A stretch of DNA of 64,000 nucleotides, taken from DAONDQ01 sp035402645 (GTDB lineage Bacteria; Cloacimonadota; Cloacimonadia; Cloacimonadales; DAONDQ01). This document shows positions 8,657-17,098 of this stretch, piece by piece. A model generated the notes under the pieces. The model saw nothing but the letters and a program-made list of their open reading frames with translations. It had not been told where the DNA came from and did not search any database. Position 1 is the first letter of the stretch. The number at the start of each line of letters is the position of its first letter. Both the position numbers and the translations under genes were made by a program. The DNA lies in assembly GCA_035402645.1 (NCBI GenBank), contig DAONDQ010000001.1:32888-96887 (forward strand), read 5' to 3'.

Positions 8657-9622
8657 TCACATGATCCAATTGAACAGGTAACCTGTAAAAATAATTCCCA
8701 CTCCCACGATCGAAAAGAACACTGCCAATAGCTTCGGTTTTAGTACTCTCCGTAGAAGTATCATTTCAGGAAGAGAAAGCCCCGTCACTGCCATCATGAA
8801 TGCCAGGGACGTGCCCAGAGCCACTCCCGCCCTCGTAAGCTCACTCACCAGCGGTATGACTCCTGCAGCATTGGAATACAGGGGGATCCCTATCAGCACA
8901 GCAATGATCACGGCAAAGGGATTGTCCTTTCCTGCCATATGCCCAAGTGCATTTGTTGGAATCCAGCCATGCATGATACCGCCGATACCGATTCCAATCA
9001 CCACATAGATCCAGATTTTCTTCACCAGCTCCAGAGTAAACGCCCAGGCATCGGATAAACGCTGTTTTTGAGTGGGTTTTTCCATTTGGATCTGAGCTCC
9101 CATCTGCATCTCATACACATAAGCTTCCACATGCTTCTCCATATGCAATCGTCCGATTACAATTCCGCTTACGATGGCAATGACTTCTCCTGAAGCAATG
9201 TAGATCAGGGCAATCTTCCAACCGAACAATACCCAAAGCATGCCCAAGGCGACTTCATTCACCATGGGAGCGGCGACCAAATAGGAAAAAGTGACGCCCA
9301 GAGGAATTCCCGCTTCGACAAATCCGATGAATAGCGGTACTGCTGAGCAGGAACAAAATGGAGTCACAATACCCAGCAGGGCTGCAAGAATGTGACCGAT
9401 GAATGTTCCACCTTTCCGCTTTGAGAGAATGGCGCGTGTCCTTTCAGGAGGAAAATAGCTCCTGATATAGGTGATCCCATATATGATGACAGACAATAAG
9501 ATGAATATTTTGACCGTATCAAAGAGAAAGAACTGAAGAGCGGATCCCCAATGATTCTCCGCACTGATCTTCAGCATATCCCGTACGATCCATTCCGTTA
9601 CACTTTCCCACCAACCGAACAT
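8657..9622 (-). CDS. ArsP/YraQ-type permease (DUF318), probable metal or organoarsenical efflux
   Basis: 321 residues with about eight hydrophobic segments. The signature TPFCSCSAVPLFIGFVEAG, with two neighbouring cysteines in a membrane helix, is typical of the ArsP/DUF318 permease family; a matching half-repeat VIIAVLIGIPLYSNAAG lies later. A cytoplasmic charged loop (around residues 155-190) separates the halves. Members export trivalent organoarsenicals or are linked to Cu/Zn or mercury handling; the substrate here is not determined. Its ATG abuts the ArsR stop codon, so the two are co-transcribed. Confidence 0.85.
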   Translation of the reverse strand: MFGWWESVTEWIVRDMLKISAENHWGSALQFFLFDTVKIFILLSVIIYGITYIRSYFPPERTRAILSKRKGGTFIGHILAALLGIVTPFCSCSAVPLFIGFVEAGIPLGVTFSYLVAAPMVNEVALGMLWVLFGWKIALIYIASGEVIAIVSGIVIGRLHMEKHVEAYVYEMQMGAQIQMEKPTQKQRLSDAWAFTLELVKKIWIYVVIGIGIGGIMHGWIPTNALGHMAGKDNPFAVIIAVLIGIPLYSNAAGVIPLVSELTRAGVALGTSLAFMMAVTGLSLPEMILLRRVLKPKLLAVFFSIVGVGIIFTGYLFNWIM

Positions 9623-9907
9623 TTACTCATTCCCCTTCTTCAGAATGCATTGATAAAATTCCAGTACGCAGGGACATACCAGTTTATACCAAACCTGGTT
9701 ATTCACTTTTCTACTCGAGATCAGACCTGCATTTTTCAGTACAGACAGGTGTCTCGATACGGTCGACATATCGTCATGTATTCTCTCCTGCAGTTCGCAG
9801 ACACAATATTCCCGCTCATCCAGCATATCCAGGATGAATAATCTTGTCGGGTGAGCCATCGCCTTCATGACAATGCTCATTTGAACATACTTGGCATCTG
9901 TTTTCAT
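9623..9907 (-). CDS. ArsR/SmtB family metal-responsive repressor
   Basis: 94 residues with a winged helix-turn-helix. MAHPTRLFILDML leads to the metal-site motif REYCVCELQERI (Cys-Val-Cys, like the ELCVCDL motif of ArsR) and then the recognition helix STVSRHLSVLKNAGLI. A further Cys pair, CPC, near residue 79 may add ligands. The start at 9907 has a GGAGAG site. It is first in the operon with the permease and thioredoxin-like gene, and an inverted repeat (9931-9954) next to its -35 box is the obvious operator. Metal binding would release the DNA and turn on efflux. Confidence 0.9.
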   Translation of the reverse strand: MKTDAKYVQMSIVMKAMAHPTRLFILDMLDEREYCVCELQERIHDDMSTVSRHLSVLKNAGLISSRKVNNQVWYKLVCPCVLEFYQCILKKGNE

Positions 9908-9930
9908 CAGAACTCTCTCCTTATATTTTC

Positions 9931-9959
9931 GTATTTGGCAAAATATGCAAATACGTCAA
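9931..9959 (-). promoter_or_regulatory. ArsR operator overlapping the operon promoter
   Basis: Inverted repeat GTATTTG (9931-9937) / CAAATAC (9948-9954) with a 10-nt centre, directly next to a TTGACG -35 box (9954-9959, minus strand). It lies 24-52 bp upstream of the arsR-like start codon, a typical place for an autorepressor site. Confidence 0.6.
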
Positions 9960-10064
9960 GAGATTATTTGTGATCAACTTTCTATTGCATACGAGTCTAT
10001 CAATCTTATGCAGAAAATTTCAGCTTTTCCCTGACTTAATCATTAGTATTCCTCATATATTAAT

Positions 10065-10147
10065 TACGGTAACATTACGGTACCAATACGGTATTAATAC
10101 GGTAAATTACCGTAATGATACCGTATTGGTACCGTATTTATATAGTA
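10065..10147. repeat. 11-bp-period array of TACGGTA units in two opposed arms
   Basis: TACGGTA starts at 10065, 10076, 10087 and 10098. Its reverse complement TACCGTA starts at 10108, 10119 and 10130, with a degraded fourth copy (TATAGTA) at 10141. The step is exactly 11 bp within each arm. The arms form a near-perfect long hairpin or cruciform about 10106. This occupies the 338-bp gap 9908-10245, which otherwise holds only the ArsR promoter and a terminator. Confidence 0.9.
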
Positions 10148-10207
10148 ATGTTCATAATAGCACCAATGAGAATTTTCGATACAAAGCTTATGCTGGTTGT
10201 TGATACG

Positions 10208-10235
10208 AAAAAGGGACACATGAAATGCGTCCCTT
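10208..10235 (-). terminator. Terminator of the pilin-like gene at 10246-12075
   Basis: Hairpin AAGGGACACAT-GAA-ATGCGTCCCTT (10211-10235, one G-U type pair) followed on the minus strand by five T. It is 11 bp after the stop codon. Confidence 0.75.
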
Positions 10236-10245
10236 GAAGATCGGT

Positions 10246-12075
10246 TTAGAAATTGGATGGTGGTTTTTTGAATTTCCAGCTTTCTGATTCGAATGGGGTT
10301 AATCCTGCATGTGCATGAACTTCAGGGAAATTTGGCGGTTGTGTATATGAAAAGCGATTATCGAAATGATAGTCCTTCTTATATCCTACACCAACACCAC
10401 TTGCACCTGTACAATTAATACCAGTGCTCGTGTCACCCCATTTATAGTTTACAAAATCCCATGTGCCATTATGGTTGGCTGTATCGGTTGTACTTCTATG
10501 CACAAAACCTCTGCGTCTCTGCGCTACTGAACCATAAAGATGAATGGTTCCCCTTTCAAGATATGGCTGTCTTTCAGGCCAAAGAGGATTATACCACGGA
10601 TAGTCCAGAATACCGGGCCACATCATGGTATCAGTTTGGGGATACAGGTGGGTATGCAGATCCACCTTTGTATACATAGAATTCCCAATTCTTGTATCAG
10701 GTGTTGAAGGATGGGGTCCTTGATATTCAAATGTAAATACACCGTCTTTATGTGGATTGCCATCTCCATTTCCCAATGCGCATAAGGCTGCATATATCCA
10801 AATGCCCTGGGCGTCGGAACCACAAGTATCGTGGTGTCTGGTTCCTGAATACATTGGGTCTGCAATTCCATATTTGATCAGAATTCGTTTTTCGGAAACC
10901 AACCCAACAATATCATATGGGTTCGAATTAGCCGGAATACCATTACCATCCGGATTCTGACCTAATGCGGTTCCCTGAAGTTTAATATTGCCTACCAGGT
11001 ACAGAGTATCTTTGCATCCCCAAGTCTGTTTCCCGCTGAAGATACCGTCAATCCATGTTTTCACCGGGATGTAAATCGATGAGTTATTGACTGAAATGGA
11101 AGGTCCGGGAGTCCAGACTGTGTCCAATTTCGTTAAGTAATACCAGTATAGTTCTGGTCCCGTGGGAGGTGGGTAGGCAGCATAGCAATCGATGGATTCT
11201 CTTTGCGCATTGACCGTAACATGACCAATCCATGATTGCCCACTTGAACCATTGACGTGTACGCGAAGAAGAGTATTATTATCATGGTCAATTTGCAGGT
11301 TATTTCCTGCCTGGATTGCCAGTGCCTGGTCAGGAAACTCGATTTTCGGTACGTGTTCATAGTAATGATCGAGAAATACACTTTCATAAGGTATCGTTCC
11401 GTTATTCGATTGGAATATCCCTGCGGTTGAAACATTGGCATAGAATGTTGGCCATCCACCATTATTCGTACTTCCACCCTGCTCAATCCAAATATTTGAA
11501 TTACTGTGCACTTTCCCGTAAATCACATCGGGTCCCCAGAAATAAACTCTCCCTGCAACTTCACCCATATCGGCATTTTCTGAGGCTTCAGTATCGGTGA
11601 AATAATGATATCCGGCAAACGTGGAACGATGAATGTCTTTTTCCGCATACTGCTTCACCGGTGATATGTTGTTTGACCAAAGAATACCATTACCGCCTCC
11701 TCTTTTTGCCGTTATGAGGCTTTTCACAACATACCCGTTTGTCGAATAATATCCGCCACCTGTTGTTACATTTGATTTAGCGATCTTGGTTTTAAGAAAA
11801 TACGTTGTTCTGGTATTTGTCCCAAGCAGTTCGAATTGCTGAATCGGCAGGGTAAAGCCTTCCCCTGAATAATCAGTTGTCTTGCAGGCAAGCAATCCAC
11901 GAAACGCCTGGTACCTGAGAAAATGAGTTTCCTGTAGGGAATCATTCTGTGTTCGTTTGGATACAACATCTTTTAAGGCAACCGCTGTCATACTGATGCT
12001 TGAAAGAAAGGTGATGATCACAACAGCCATAGCCAATGATAGATTCCCACGTTGTGACATAATTAATCTACTCAT
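10246..12075 (-). CDS. Large pilin-like exported protein, paralogue A
   Basis: 609 residues. The N-terminus MSRLIMSQRGNLSLAMAVV has a short basic leader, a glycine and a ~20-residue hydrophobic stretch, like a class III leader of GspK/PilX-type minor pilins. There is no Glu at +5. The long remainder is rich in Trp, Tyr and Pro; the segment GRVYFWGPDVIYGKVHSNSN resembles what I recall of DUF4900-type proteins. It ends ESESWKFKKPPSNF, a tail nearly identical in the two other copies (12270-14096 and 25444-27279). One of those sits inside the type IV pilus operon, so this is probably a pilus-associated or pilus-exported surface protein. Function unknown. Confidence 0.7.
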   Translation of the reverse strand: MSRLIMSQRGNLSLAMAVVIITFLSSISMTAVALKDVVSKRTQNDSLQETHFLRYQAFRGLLACKTTDYSGEGFTLPIQQFELLGTNTRTTYFLKTKIAKSNVTTGGGYYSTNGYVVKSLITAKRGGGNGILWSNNISPVKQYAEKDIHRSTFAGYHYFTDTEASENADMGEVAGRVYFWGPDVIYGKVHSNSNIWIEQGGSTNNGGWPTFYANVSTAGIFQSNNGTIPYESVFLDHYYEHVPKIEFPDQALAIQAGNNLQIDHDNNTLLRVHVNGSSGQSWIGHVTVNAQRESIDCYAAYPPPTGPELYWYYLTKLDTVWTPGPSISVNNSSIYIPVKTWIDGIFSGKQTWGCKDTLYLVGNIKLQGTALGQNPDGNGIPANSNPYDIVGLVSEKRILIKYGIADPMYSGTRHHDTCGSDAQGIWIYAALCALGNGDGNPHKDGVFTFEYQGPHPSTPDTRIGNSMYTKVDLHTHLYPQTDTMMWPGILDYPWYNPLWPERQPYLERGTIHLYGSVAQRRRGFVHRSTTDTANHNGTWDFVNYKWGDTSTGINCTGASGVGVGYKKDYHFDNRFSYTQPPNFPEVHAHAGLTPFESESWKFKKPPSNF

Positions 12076-12160
12076 CTGCTTTCCTTTTCTTACCTATCTG
12101 GATCATAATGAATAGGATCCTGCCCTATTTTCGCATAAAAAATGACATCACAAATCAATT

Positions 12161-12182
12161 CGGAACCATCTTCTGGGTTCCG
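12161..12182. other. Small hairpin between the two pilin-like paralogues
   Basis: Stem CGGAACC / GGTTCCG (12161-12167, 12176-12182) with an 8-nt loop in the 194-bp gap. No T-run follows on the minus strand, so it is a poor terminator; it may lie in the leader of paralogue A. Confidence 0.35.
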
Positions 12183-12269
12183 GTTTCATAATTCCGATAT
12201 TTCGCTATTCATTTCACATATGGTACATGATCAAAGGAAAAATTGCTTCGCTTAGTCACAACCCCTTCA

Positions 12270-14096
12270 TCAGAAATTCGCTGGTGGTTTCTTGAATCTC
12301 CAACTTTCTGATTCGAAAGGTGTCAAACCAGCCCTTACATGGATCTCAGGAAAATTAGGGGGTTGTGTGAACGAGAAACGGTTATCGAAATGATAATCCT
12401 TCTTGTAACCAACACCTGTACCCGACGCTCCGGGATAGTTCATTCCATCACTGGTGGAACCCCATTTATGCTGATCCAAATTCCAGGTGCCATCGTGATG
12501 TCCGTAATCATATAAGGGACGATGGACTACACCTCGTCTTCTTTGTGCAATCGACCCATAGAGGTGTATCGATCCTCGTTCGAGATAGGGATCCGCTTCT
12601 GGCCATAAGGGATTATACCAGGGGAAATCAATCGTTCCGGGCCAGGGATATGCATTCGTGGGTGGAAATCTCCTTTTATGGAGGTCAATTTTCGTATAGT
12701 TGATGTCGTTTAATCTGATATCAGGTGTTGAATAATGTGGTGCTTGGTATTCAAAACTGAAGATACCATCCTTGTGCGGATCCCCGTTTCCATCCCCTAA
12801 TGCACAGAGGGCAGCATATATCCAGACTCCCCCTGTATCGGGACCACTGGTGGGATGCCTTCTTCCATCGTATAAAGGATCATTGAGCCCATATTTTAAA
12901 TAAATCCTCTGCTCGGAGATGAGACCCACAAAATCGTAGGGATTCCCAAAAGAGGCATTTCCGTTTCCATCAGGACTTGTTCCCAGGGGAGTACCTGATA
13001 GTTCGATGTTACCAACCAAAAAAAGTGTATCTCTGCAGCCCCAGGTCTGTCTTCCCGAGAAAGTGCCATCAATCCATAATTTGCATTCACAATATATGGA
13101 ATTATTGCTCACAGAAAGCATTGGTCCCGGAGTCCATACAGTATCATTTGGGGAGAGGTAATACCAATACAATTCAGGACCGGTTGGTGGTGGATATTGG
13201 GCATAACAGTCAATCGATTCTCGCTGTGTTGCCGGAACAATCTGTCCAATCCATGATTGTGCCTGGTTACCTGAAATATGGACTCGAAGAATTGTATTTA
13301 CATCATAGGGAAGTCCAACATGAGGACCTGCCTGAACAGCATTGGCAACGCTGGGAAATTCAAGTTCTGCCACATGTTCGTAATAATGATTATGAAAGAC
13401 TGTCTGATACGGAATGGTTCCACTCACGCAACGAATGATCCCGCAAGTGGAAACGGGGGCATAAAACAAAGGCCAACCTCCGTTGATACCACCACCCTGG
13501 TTGGCAATCCAAATATCCGAATTGCTGTGCACCTTGCCATAGATGACATCATTCCCTGCAAATACGATCCTGCCGTCATCACCGGGCATTCCAACATCCT
13601 CCGATACTTCTGTATTCGTGAAATAATGATAACCGGCAAAAGTGGAGCGCCGAACATCTTTTTCAGCATATTTTCTGACGGTGGAGTAATTTTGAGACCA
13701 GAATATCCCATTCCCGCCGCCTCTCTTTGCTGTAACGAGGCTTTTGACGGTATAACCGTTGGTCATATAATACCCGCCACCGGTGGTTACATTCGATTGT
13801 TCCACCTTTGTCTTCATGAAATAGGTGGTCCTGGAATCTGATCCCAACATCTCGAATTGCTGTAGGGGCAATGTGAAGCCTGCTTCGGAATAGTCGGTGA
13901 TTTGACATGCCATAGTACCGCGGGATGCTTCATAACGGAGCAGATGGGTTTCCTGGAGACCATCCTGTTGGATTCGACAAGCAAGAACATCCTTGAGGGC
14001 AACTTCTGTTAGAGTAATGCTGGATAGGAATGCGATAATGAGAACAGCCATGGCAACTGCAATATTCCCTCTTTCATCCATCTTCAAAATGCTCAT
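12270..14096 (-). CDS. Large pilin-like exported protein, paralogue B
   Basis: 608 residues, collinear with paralogue A over its whole length. It has the leader MSILKMDERGNIAVAMAVL, the block LRYEASRGTMACQITDYSE, the block NDVIYGKVHSNSDIWI and the end ESESWRFKKPPANF. The start has an AAGGGA site. It is upstream of paralogue A with a 194-bp gap, so the two may be separately transcribed. The many shared Trp and Gly-Pro positions and the strongly conserved tail argue for selection rather than decay. Function unknown; a link to the type IV pilus is inferred from the third copy in the pilus operon. The 273-bp gap upstream (14097-14369) is AT-rich and holds an 8-bp hairpin near 14228-14248 but no clear promoter. 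Confidence 0.7.
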   Translation of the reverse strand: MSILKMDERGNIAVAMAVLIIAFLSSITLTEVALKDVLACRIQQDGLQETHLLRYEASRGTMACQITDYSEAGFTLPLQQFEMLGSDSRTTYFMKTKVEQSNVTTGGGYYMTNGYTVKSLVTAKRGGGNGIFWSQNYSTVRKYAEKDVRRSTFAGYHYFTNTEVSEDVGMPGDDGRIVFAGNDVIYGKVHSNSDIWIANQGGGINGGWPLFYAPVSTCGIIRCVSGTIPYQTVFHNHYYEHVAELEFPSVANAVQAGPHVGLPYDVNTILRVHISGNQAQSWIGQIVPATQRESIDCYAQYPPPTGPELYWYYLSPNDTVWTPGPMLSVSNNSIYCECKLWIDGTFSGRQTWGCRDTLFLVGNIELSGTPLGTSPDGNGNASFGNPYDFVGLISEQRIYLKYGLNDPLYDGRRHPTSGPDTGGVWIYAALCALGDGNGDPHKDGIFSFEYQAPHYSTPDIRLNDINYTKIDLHKRRFPPTNAYPWPGTIDFPWYNPLWPEADPYLERGSIHLYGSIAQRRRGVVHRPLYDYGHHDGTWNLDQHKWGSTSDGMNYPGASGTGVGYKKDYHFDNRFSFTQPPNFPEIHVRAGLTPFESESWRFKKPPANF

Positions 14097-14369
14097 TAAT
14101 CATCCCTTTCTTTTACTTTACATATAGAAGCGATGTGACCACTTGATATCAATCCCATTTATCGGGTGATGTGCACATCTTCAAGGAACAGAATGAACTA
14201 AATGCCAATAATCTGGGAAGAAAAAATAACAATATTTATTCCAAATATTGATTATTCGTGCTATTATTTTATATATTTTCAATATATTATAAAGATTATA
14301 TGTATGTTCATGCTTGTTGAATCATAAACCATGAACTCGCAACATACTGGTCTTTAATCGATTTCAATT

Positions 14370-15677
14370 TTATTGTTGGATACGCTTACGAAATTCCTTT
14401 GCCCTTTCGAGGAGTATATCCTCATCCAGAGTAAGTAGTTTCCTGTTCTTCATGACAATCTTGCCATTAATGATGACATTCTTTACCTGCTCGGTGGATG
14501 TGCAGTAAACAAGATGTGAATAAGGATCGTAAACAGGCTGTGAATCGATCGTATTCATATCGATCATGATCATATCTGCGAGTTTGCCCACTTCCAGCGA
14601 ACCGATCTTTTCATCGAGATCGAGAGCTTTTGCACCTCCATTGATGCACTTTTGCAATATATGTTTTGCAGGAAGGAAAGAGGCATCCCGGTTAAGAGCC
14701 TTATGAAGACGGGCTGTTGTCGAAATTTCGCTGAACATATCGAGTTTATTATTACTTGCAACACCATCGGTGCCCAGGCAGTAGTTCACATGATACTGCT
14801 CGTACTTATGAATAGGGGCAAAACCGGATGCAAGTTTCAGATTACTGATGGTATTGACTGCAATGGAAACACCTCTTTTATGCAGAATCTCAAGTTCTCT
14901 ATCTTCCAGATGGATACCGTGAGCAAGAAGGGTCTTTGCTTCGAAAATACCAAGACCATCAAGGTATTCAACCGGTAATTTGCCGTGTTCCTTCGTGCAG
15001 GCTTCCACCTCCTCCTGTGTCTCTGAAAGATGGATATGGAGCAGCATATTTTCATCCAGGGCATTTTTCAGGGCTTTCTTCAGATTATCCTTATTGCAGG
15101 TATAGATCGCATGCGGGGCAATGGCAAAGGTGATTAAGTCATTTTTGTTTTCCTTATGCAACCGCGTTACATAATTGATCATATCATCGGCACCCTGGTG
15201 CATGGCAACAGGGTAGTCAATTACCCCTTCCCCAATCACAGCGCGGATACCTGCAACTTCACAGGATGTAGCTGCTTCATGACTGTAAAAGTACATATCA
15301 CTAAATGTCGTGATACCGCTTCTTATCATTTCGGCGGCAGCATGTTCCACACCAAGTCGAACAAATTCAGCATTCATGTATTTGGCTTCTGCGGGCCAGA
15401 TCTTCTCATTTAGCCAGCGGATAACCGGCATGTCATCTGCCATGCCTTTAAAATAACTCATTCCTGCATGTGTATGACCATTGACCAATCCTGGAAGAAC
15501 GAGCATATCGCTCGCATCGATCACTTCCCTACCCTGCCAGTCATTCATATCCAGTATGGTCCCAATCTCTGCTATCTGCTTTTCTATGATCGCGATACAG
15601 CCATTTTCAATGACATGCATCTCTTGATCAAAAGTCAGAACCATTGCGTTTTTAATCAGGATATCCGCTGTATTCAT
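14370..15677 (-). CDS. mtaD: Amidohydrolase, probable 5-methylthioadenosine/S-adenosylhomocysteine deaminase
   Basis: 435 residues from the ATG at 15677 (GGGAG site). It has the metal-binding HTH motif (GLVNGHTHAGMSYFKGMADD), the later histidines HAIYT and LHIHLSETQEEVE, a third metal ligand in AHGIHLEDRE, and the aspartate of GTDGVASNN. This matches the TRZ/ATZ-type metallo-deaminase family. MtaD converts MTA or SAH to the inosine derivatives in methionine and AdoMet salvage. Related enzymes with the same motifs act on triazines or guanine, so substrate specificity is inferred from the close overall match. It is monocistronic as far as can be seen, with a small hairpin repeat (15697-15715) in its leader. 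Confidence 0.8.
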   Translation of the reverse strand: MNTADILIKNAMVLTFDQEMHVIENGCIAIIEKQIAEIGTILDMNDWQGREVIDASDMLVLPGLVNGHTHAGMSYFKGMADDMPVIRWLNEKIWPAEAKYMNAEFVRLGVEHAAAEMIRSGITTFSDMYFYSHEAATSCEVAGIRAVIGEGVIDYPVAMHQGADDMINYVTRLHKENKNDLITFAIAPHAIYTCNKDNLKKALKNALDENMLLHIHLSETQEEVEACTKEHGKLPVEYLDGLGIFEAKTLLAHGIHLEDRELEILHKRGVSIAVNTISNLKLASGFAPIHKYEQYHVNYCLGTDGVASNNKLDMFSEISTTARLHKALNRDASFLPAKHILQKCINGGAKALDLDEKIGSLEVGKLADMIMIDMNTIDSQPVYDPYSHLVYCTSTEQVKNVIINGKIVMKNRKLLTLDEDILLERAKEFRKRIQQ

Positions 15678-15696
15678 GAAAACTCCCATATGTTGC

Positions 15697-15715
15697 GGTC
15701 TGCATCAGCAGACCC
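15697..15715. repeat. Small hairpin repeat, copy 1 (GGGTCTGCTGA family)
   Basis: GGTCTGC-ATCA-GCAGACC(C), a 7-bp perfect stem 20 bp upstream of the mtaD start. The minus-strand reading GGGTCTGCTGATGCAGACC is nearly the same as a hairpin at 45811-45830. Confidence 0.55.
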
Positions 15716-15767
15716 ATCATGATGTACGTTCATAGGTTTGGGGGTTATTAATTCGAACCCCATATAT

Positions 15768-15792
15768 AAAAAAACCCCGTCTTTCAACGGGG
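15768..15792 (-). terminator. Terminator of the type IV pilus operon
   Basis: Stem CCCCGT / ACGGGG (15775-15780, 15787-15792) followed on the minus strand by seven T. It lies 20 bp after the pilC stop codon. Confidence 0.85.
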
Positions 15793-15812
15793 TCAATGTA
15801 TTTGTTTTAATA

Positions 15813-17066
15813 TTACTTGTAGCCTTGGCTCATTGCCTGTCCCAAATCGAAGATGGGTAGGTAAATCACGATAATGATCGAGCCCACAACCACACCCATG
15901 ATAATGATCAGTGATGGTTCAATTAGAACCGTGAGACGGTCAATAACGGAATCAACCAATTTCTCGTAGAATTCACCTGCTTTTTTCAATAGTTGATCCA
16001 TATCACCTGTTTCTTCACCAGTATTCATCAATTGAAGGAGTGTAGGCGGGAACATTCCGGTTTTTCTGAATGCATTTGCCACACCATAGCCTTCTTTCAC
16101 CCATGCTCTTGCCTTGTTGATCGCTTCTTCGATCGGCGCATTCTGCACAACTCCTTCCACCAGTTCCAAAGTATCCATAATGGGTACACCGGCAGCAGTC
16201 AGAATGGAGAATGTACGTGCAAACTTACTCATAATCGAATTGTTCAGCAGTTGACCAATCACGGGTAATTTCAGTTTAAGTCTATCGTAGATATACCTGC
16301 CCCTGTCAGTTAGAGTGACCAGGAAACCGACAATGAAAAGTATGATCAGTATGAGAATACTGACGAACAGGTTATGAACAATGAAATTACTGATGGCAAT
16401 GGCAATAAGAGTAGGACCGGGAAGATCAGCACCAAAATTGCTATAAACATCCTGGAATTTGGGTATGATGAAATAGAACAGACCCCAAACGACAAGACAC
16501 AAGAATACCAGGATGAAAACCGGATATGACATTGCAGAAATCACTTTTCTGCGTGTGTCTTCCATTTTCTCGAGATAGTCTGATAATTCGCCCAGAACCG
16601 TGTGCAGTGTTCCTGATACTTCACCAGCTTTCACCAATGCAATATAGAGCGGATTGAATACACCCGGGTGCTGTTCCATCGCCTCAGAAAGGGAGAATCC
16701 TTTCTTGATATCATCACTGAGTCTGTTGAGTACCTTCTGGAAACGAGCGGTCTTTTCTTCTTTAGCCAAATCAGAAATGGCTTTTTCAATCGTAAGACCT
16801 GCAGAGAACATTGTGGATAATTGGCGTGTAAAAAATACCAATGTACGCAATGAAACGCTGGTTCTGAGTTTGTAGATGGTGAAAACGACCTTGTCGAAGA
16901 GAGACATTTTTGTGCGCATTGCGCTCTCAGAAATGCTCTTCACGGAAATGATCGTACCGCCATCCTTCGATAGCTTATCAATCACTTCATCGAGTGATGA
17001 GGCTTTCATCATGCCTTCAACACGAGCCCCTTTCGCATCATGTATGATATACGAAAATGCTGCCAT
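15813..17066 (-). CDS. pilC: Type IV pilus inner-membrane platform protein PilC
   Basis: 417 residues with two GspF/PilC domains: LRTLVFFTRQLSTMFSAGLTIEKAI near residue 75 and SKFARTFSILTAAGVPIMDTLELV near 275. Hydrophobic segments lie around residues 175-195, 225-245 and 385-405. PilC is the membrane platform on which PilB drives pilus assembly. The N-terminal ~55 residues form the small cap domain common in this family (FSYIIHDAKGARVEGMMKA). It is the last gene of the pilus operon, 32 bp after pilB. Confidence 0.93.
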   Translation of the reverse strand: MAAFSYIIHDAKGARVEGMMKASSLDEVIDKLSKDGGTIISVKSISESAMRTKMSLFDKVVFTIYKLRTSVSLRTLVFFTRQLSTMFSAGLTIEKAISDLAKEEKTARFQKVLNRLSDDIKKGFSLSEAMEQHPGVFNPLYIALVKAGEVSGTLHTVLGELSDYLEKMEDTRRKVISAMSYPVFILVFLCLVVWGLFYFIIPKFQDVYSNFGADLPGPTLIAIAISNFIVHNLFVSILILIILFIVGFLVTLTDRGRYIYDRLKLKLPVIGQLLNNSIMSKFARTFSILTAAGVPIMDTLELVEGVVQNAPIEEAINKARAWVKEGYGVANAFRKTGMFPPTLLQLMNTGEETGDMDQLLKKAGEFYEKLVDSVIDRLTVLIEPSLIIIMGVVVGSIIIVIYLPIFDLGQAMSQGYK

Positions 17067-17098
17067 ATACTATCCTTTCGCTATAATGAGATCTATTG

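Noticed and set aside
10065..10147. CRISPR array
   Set aside because: Units are 11 bp with 4-bp variable parts and reverse direction in the middle; CRISPR repeats are longer, unidirectional and have ~30-bp spacers. No cas genes are present.
10065..10147. Replication origin iterons
   Set aside because: The repeats are opposed, no rep gene or DnaA-box cluster is nearby, and similar arrays occur twice more in the window.
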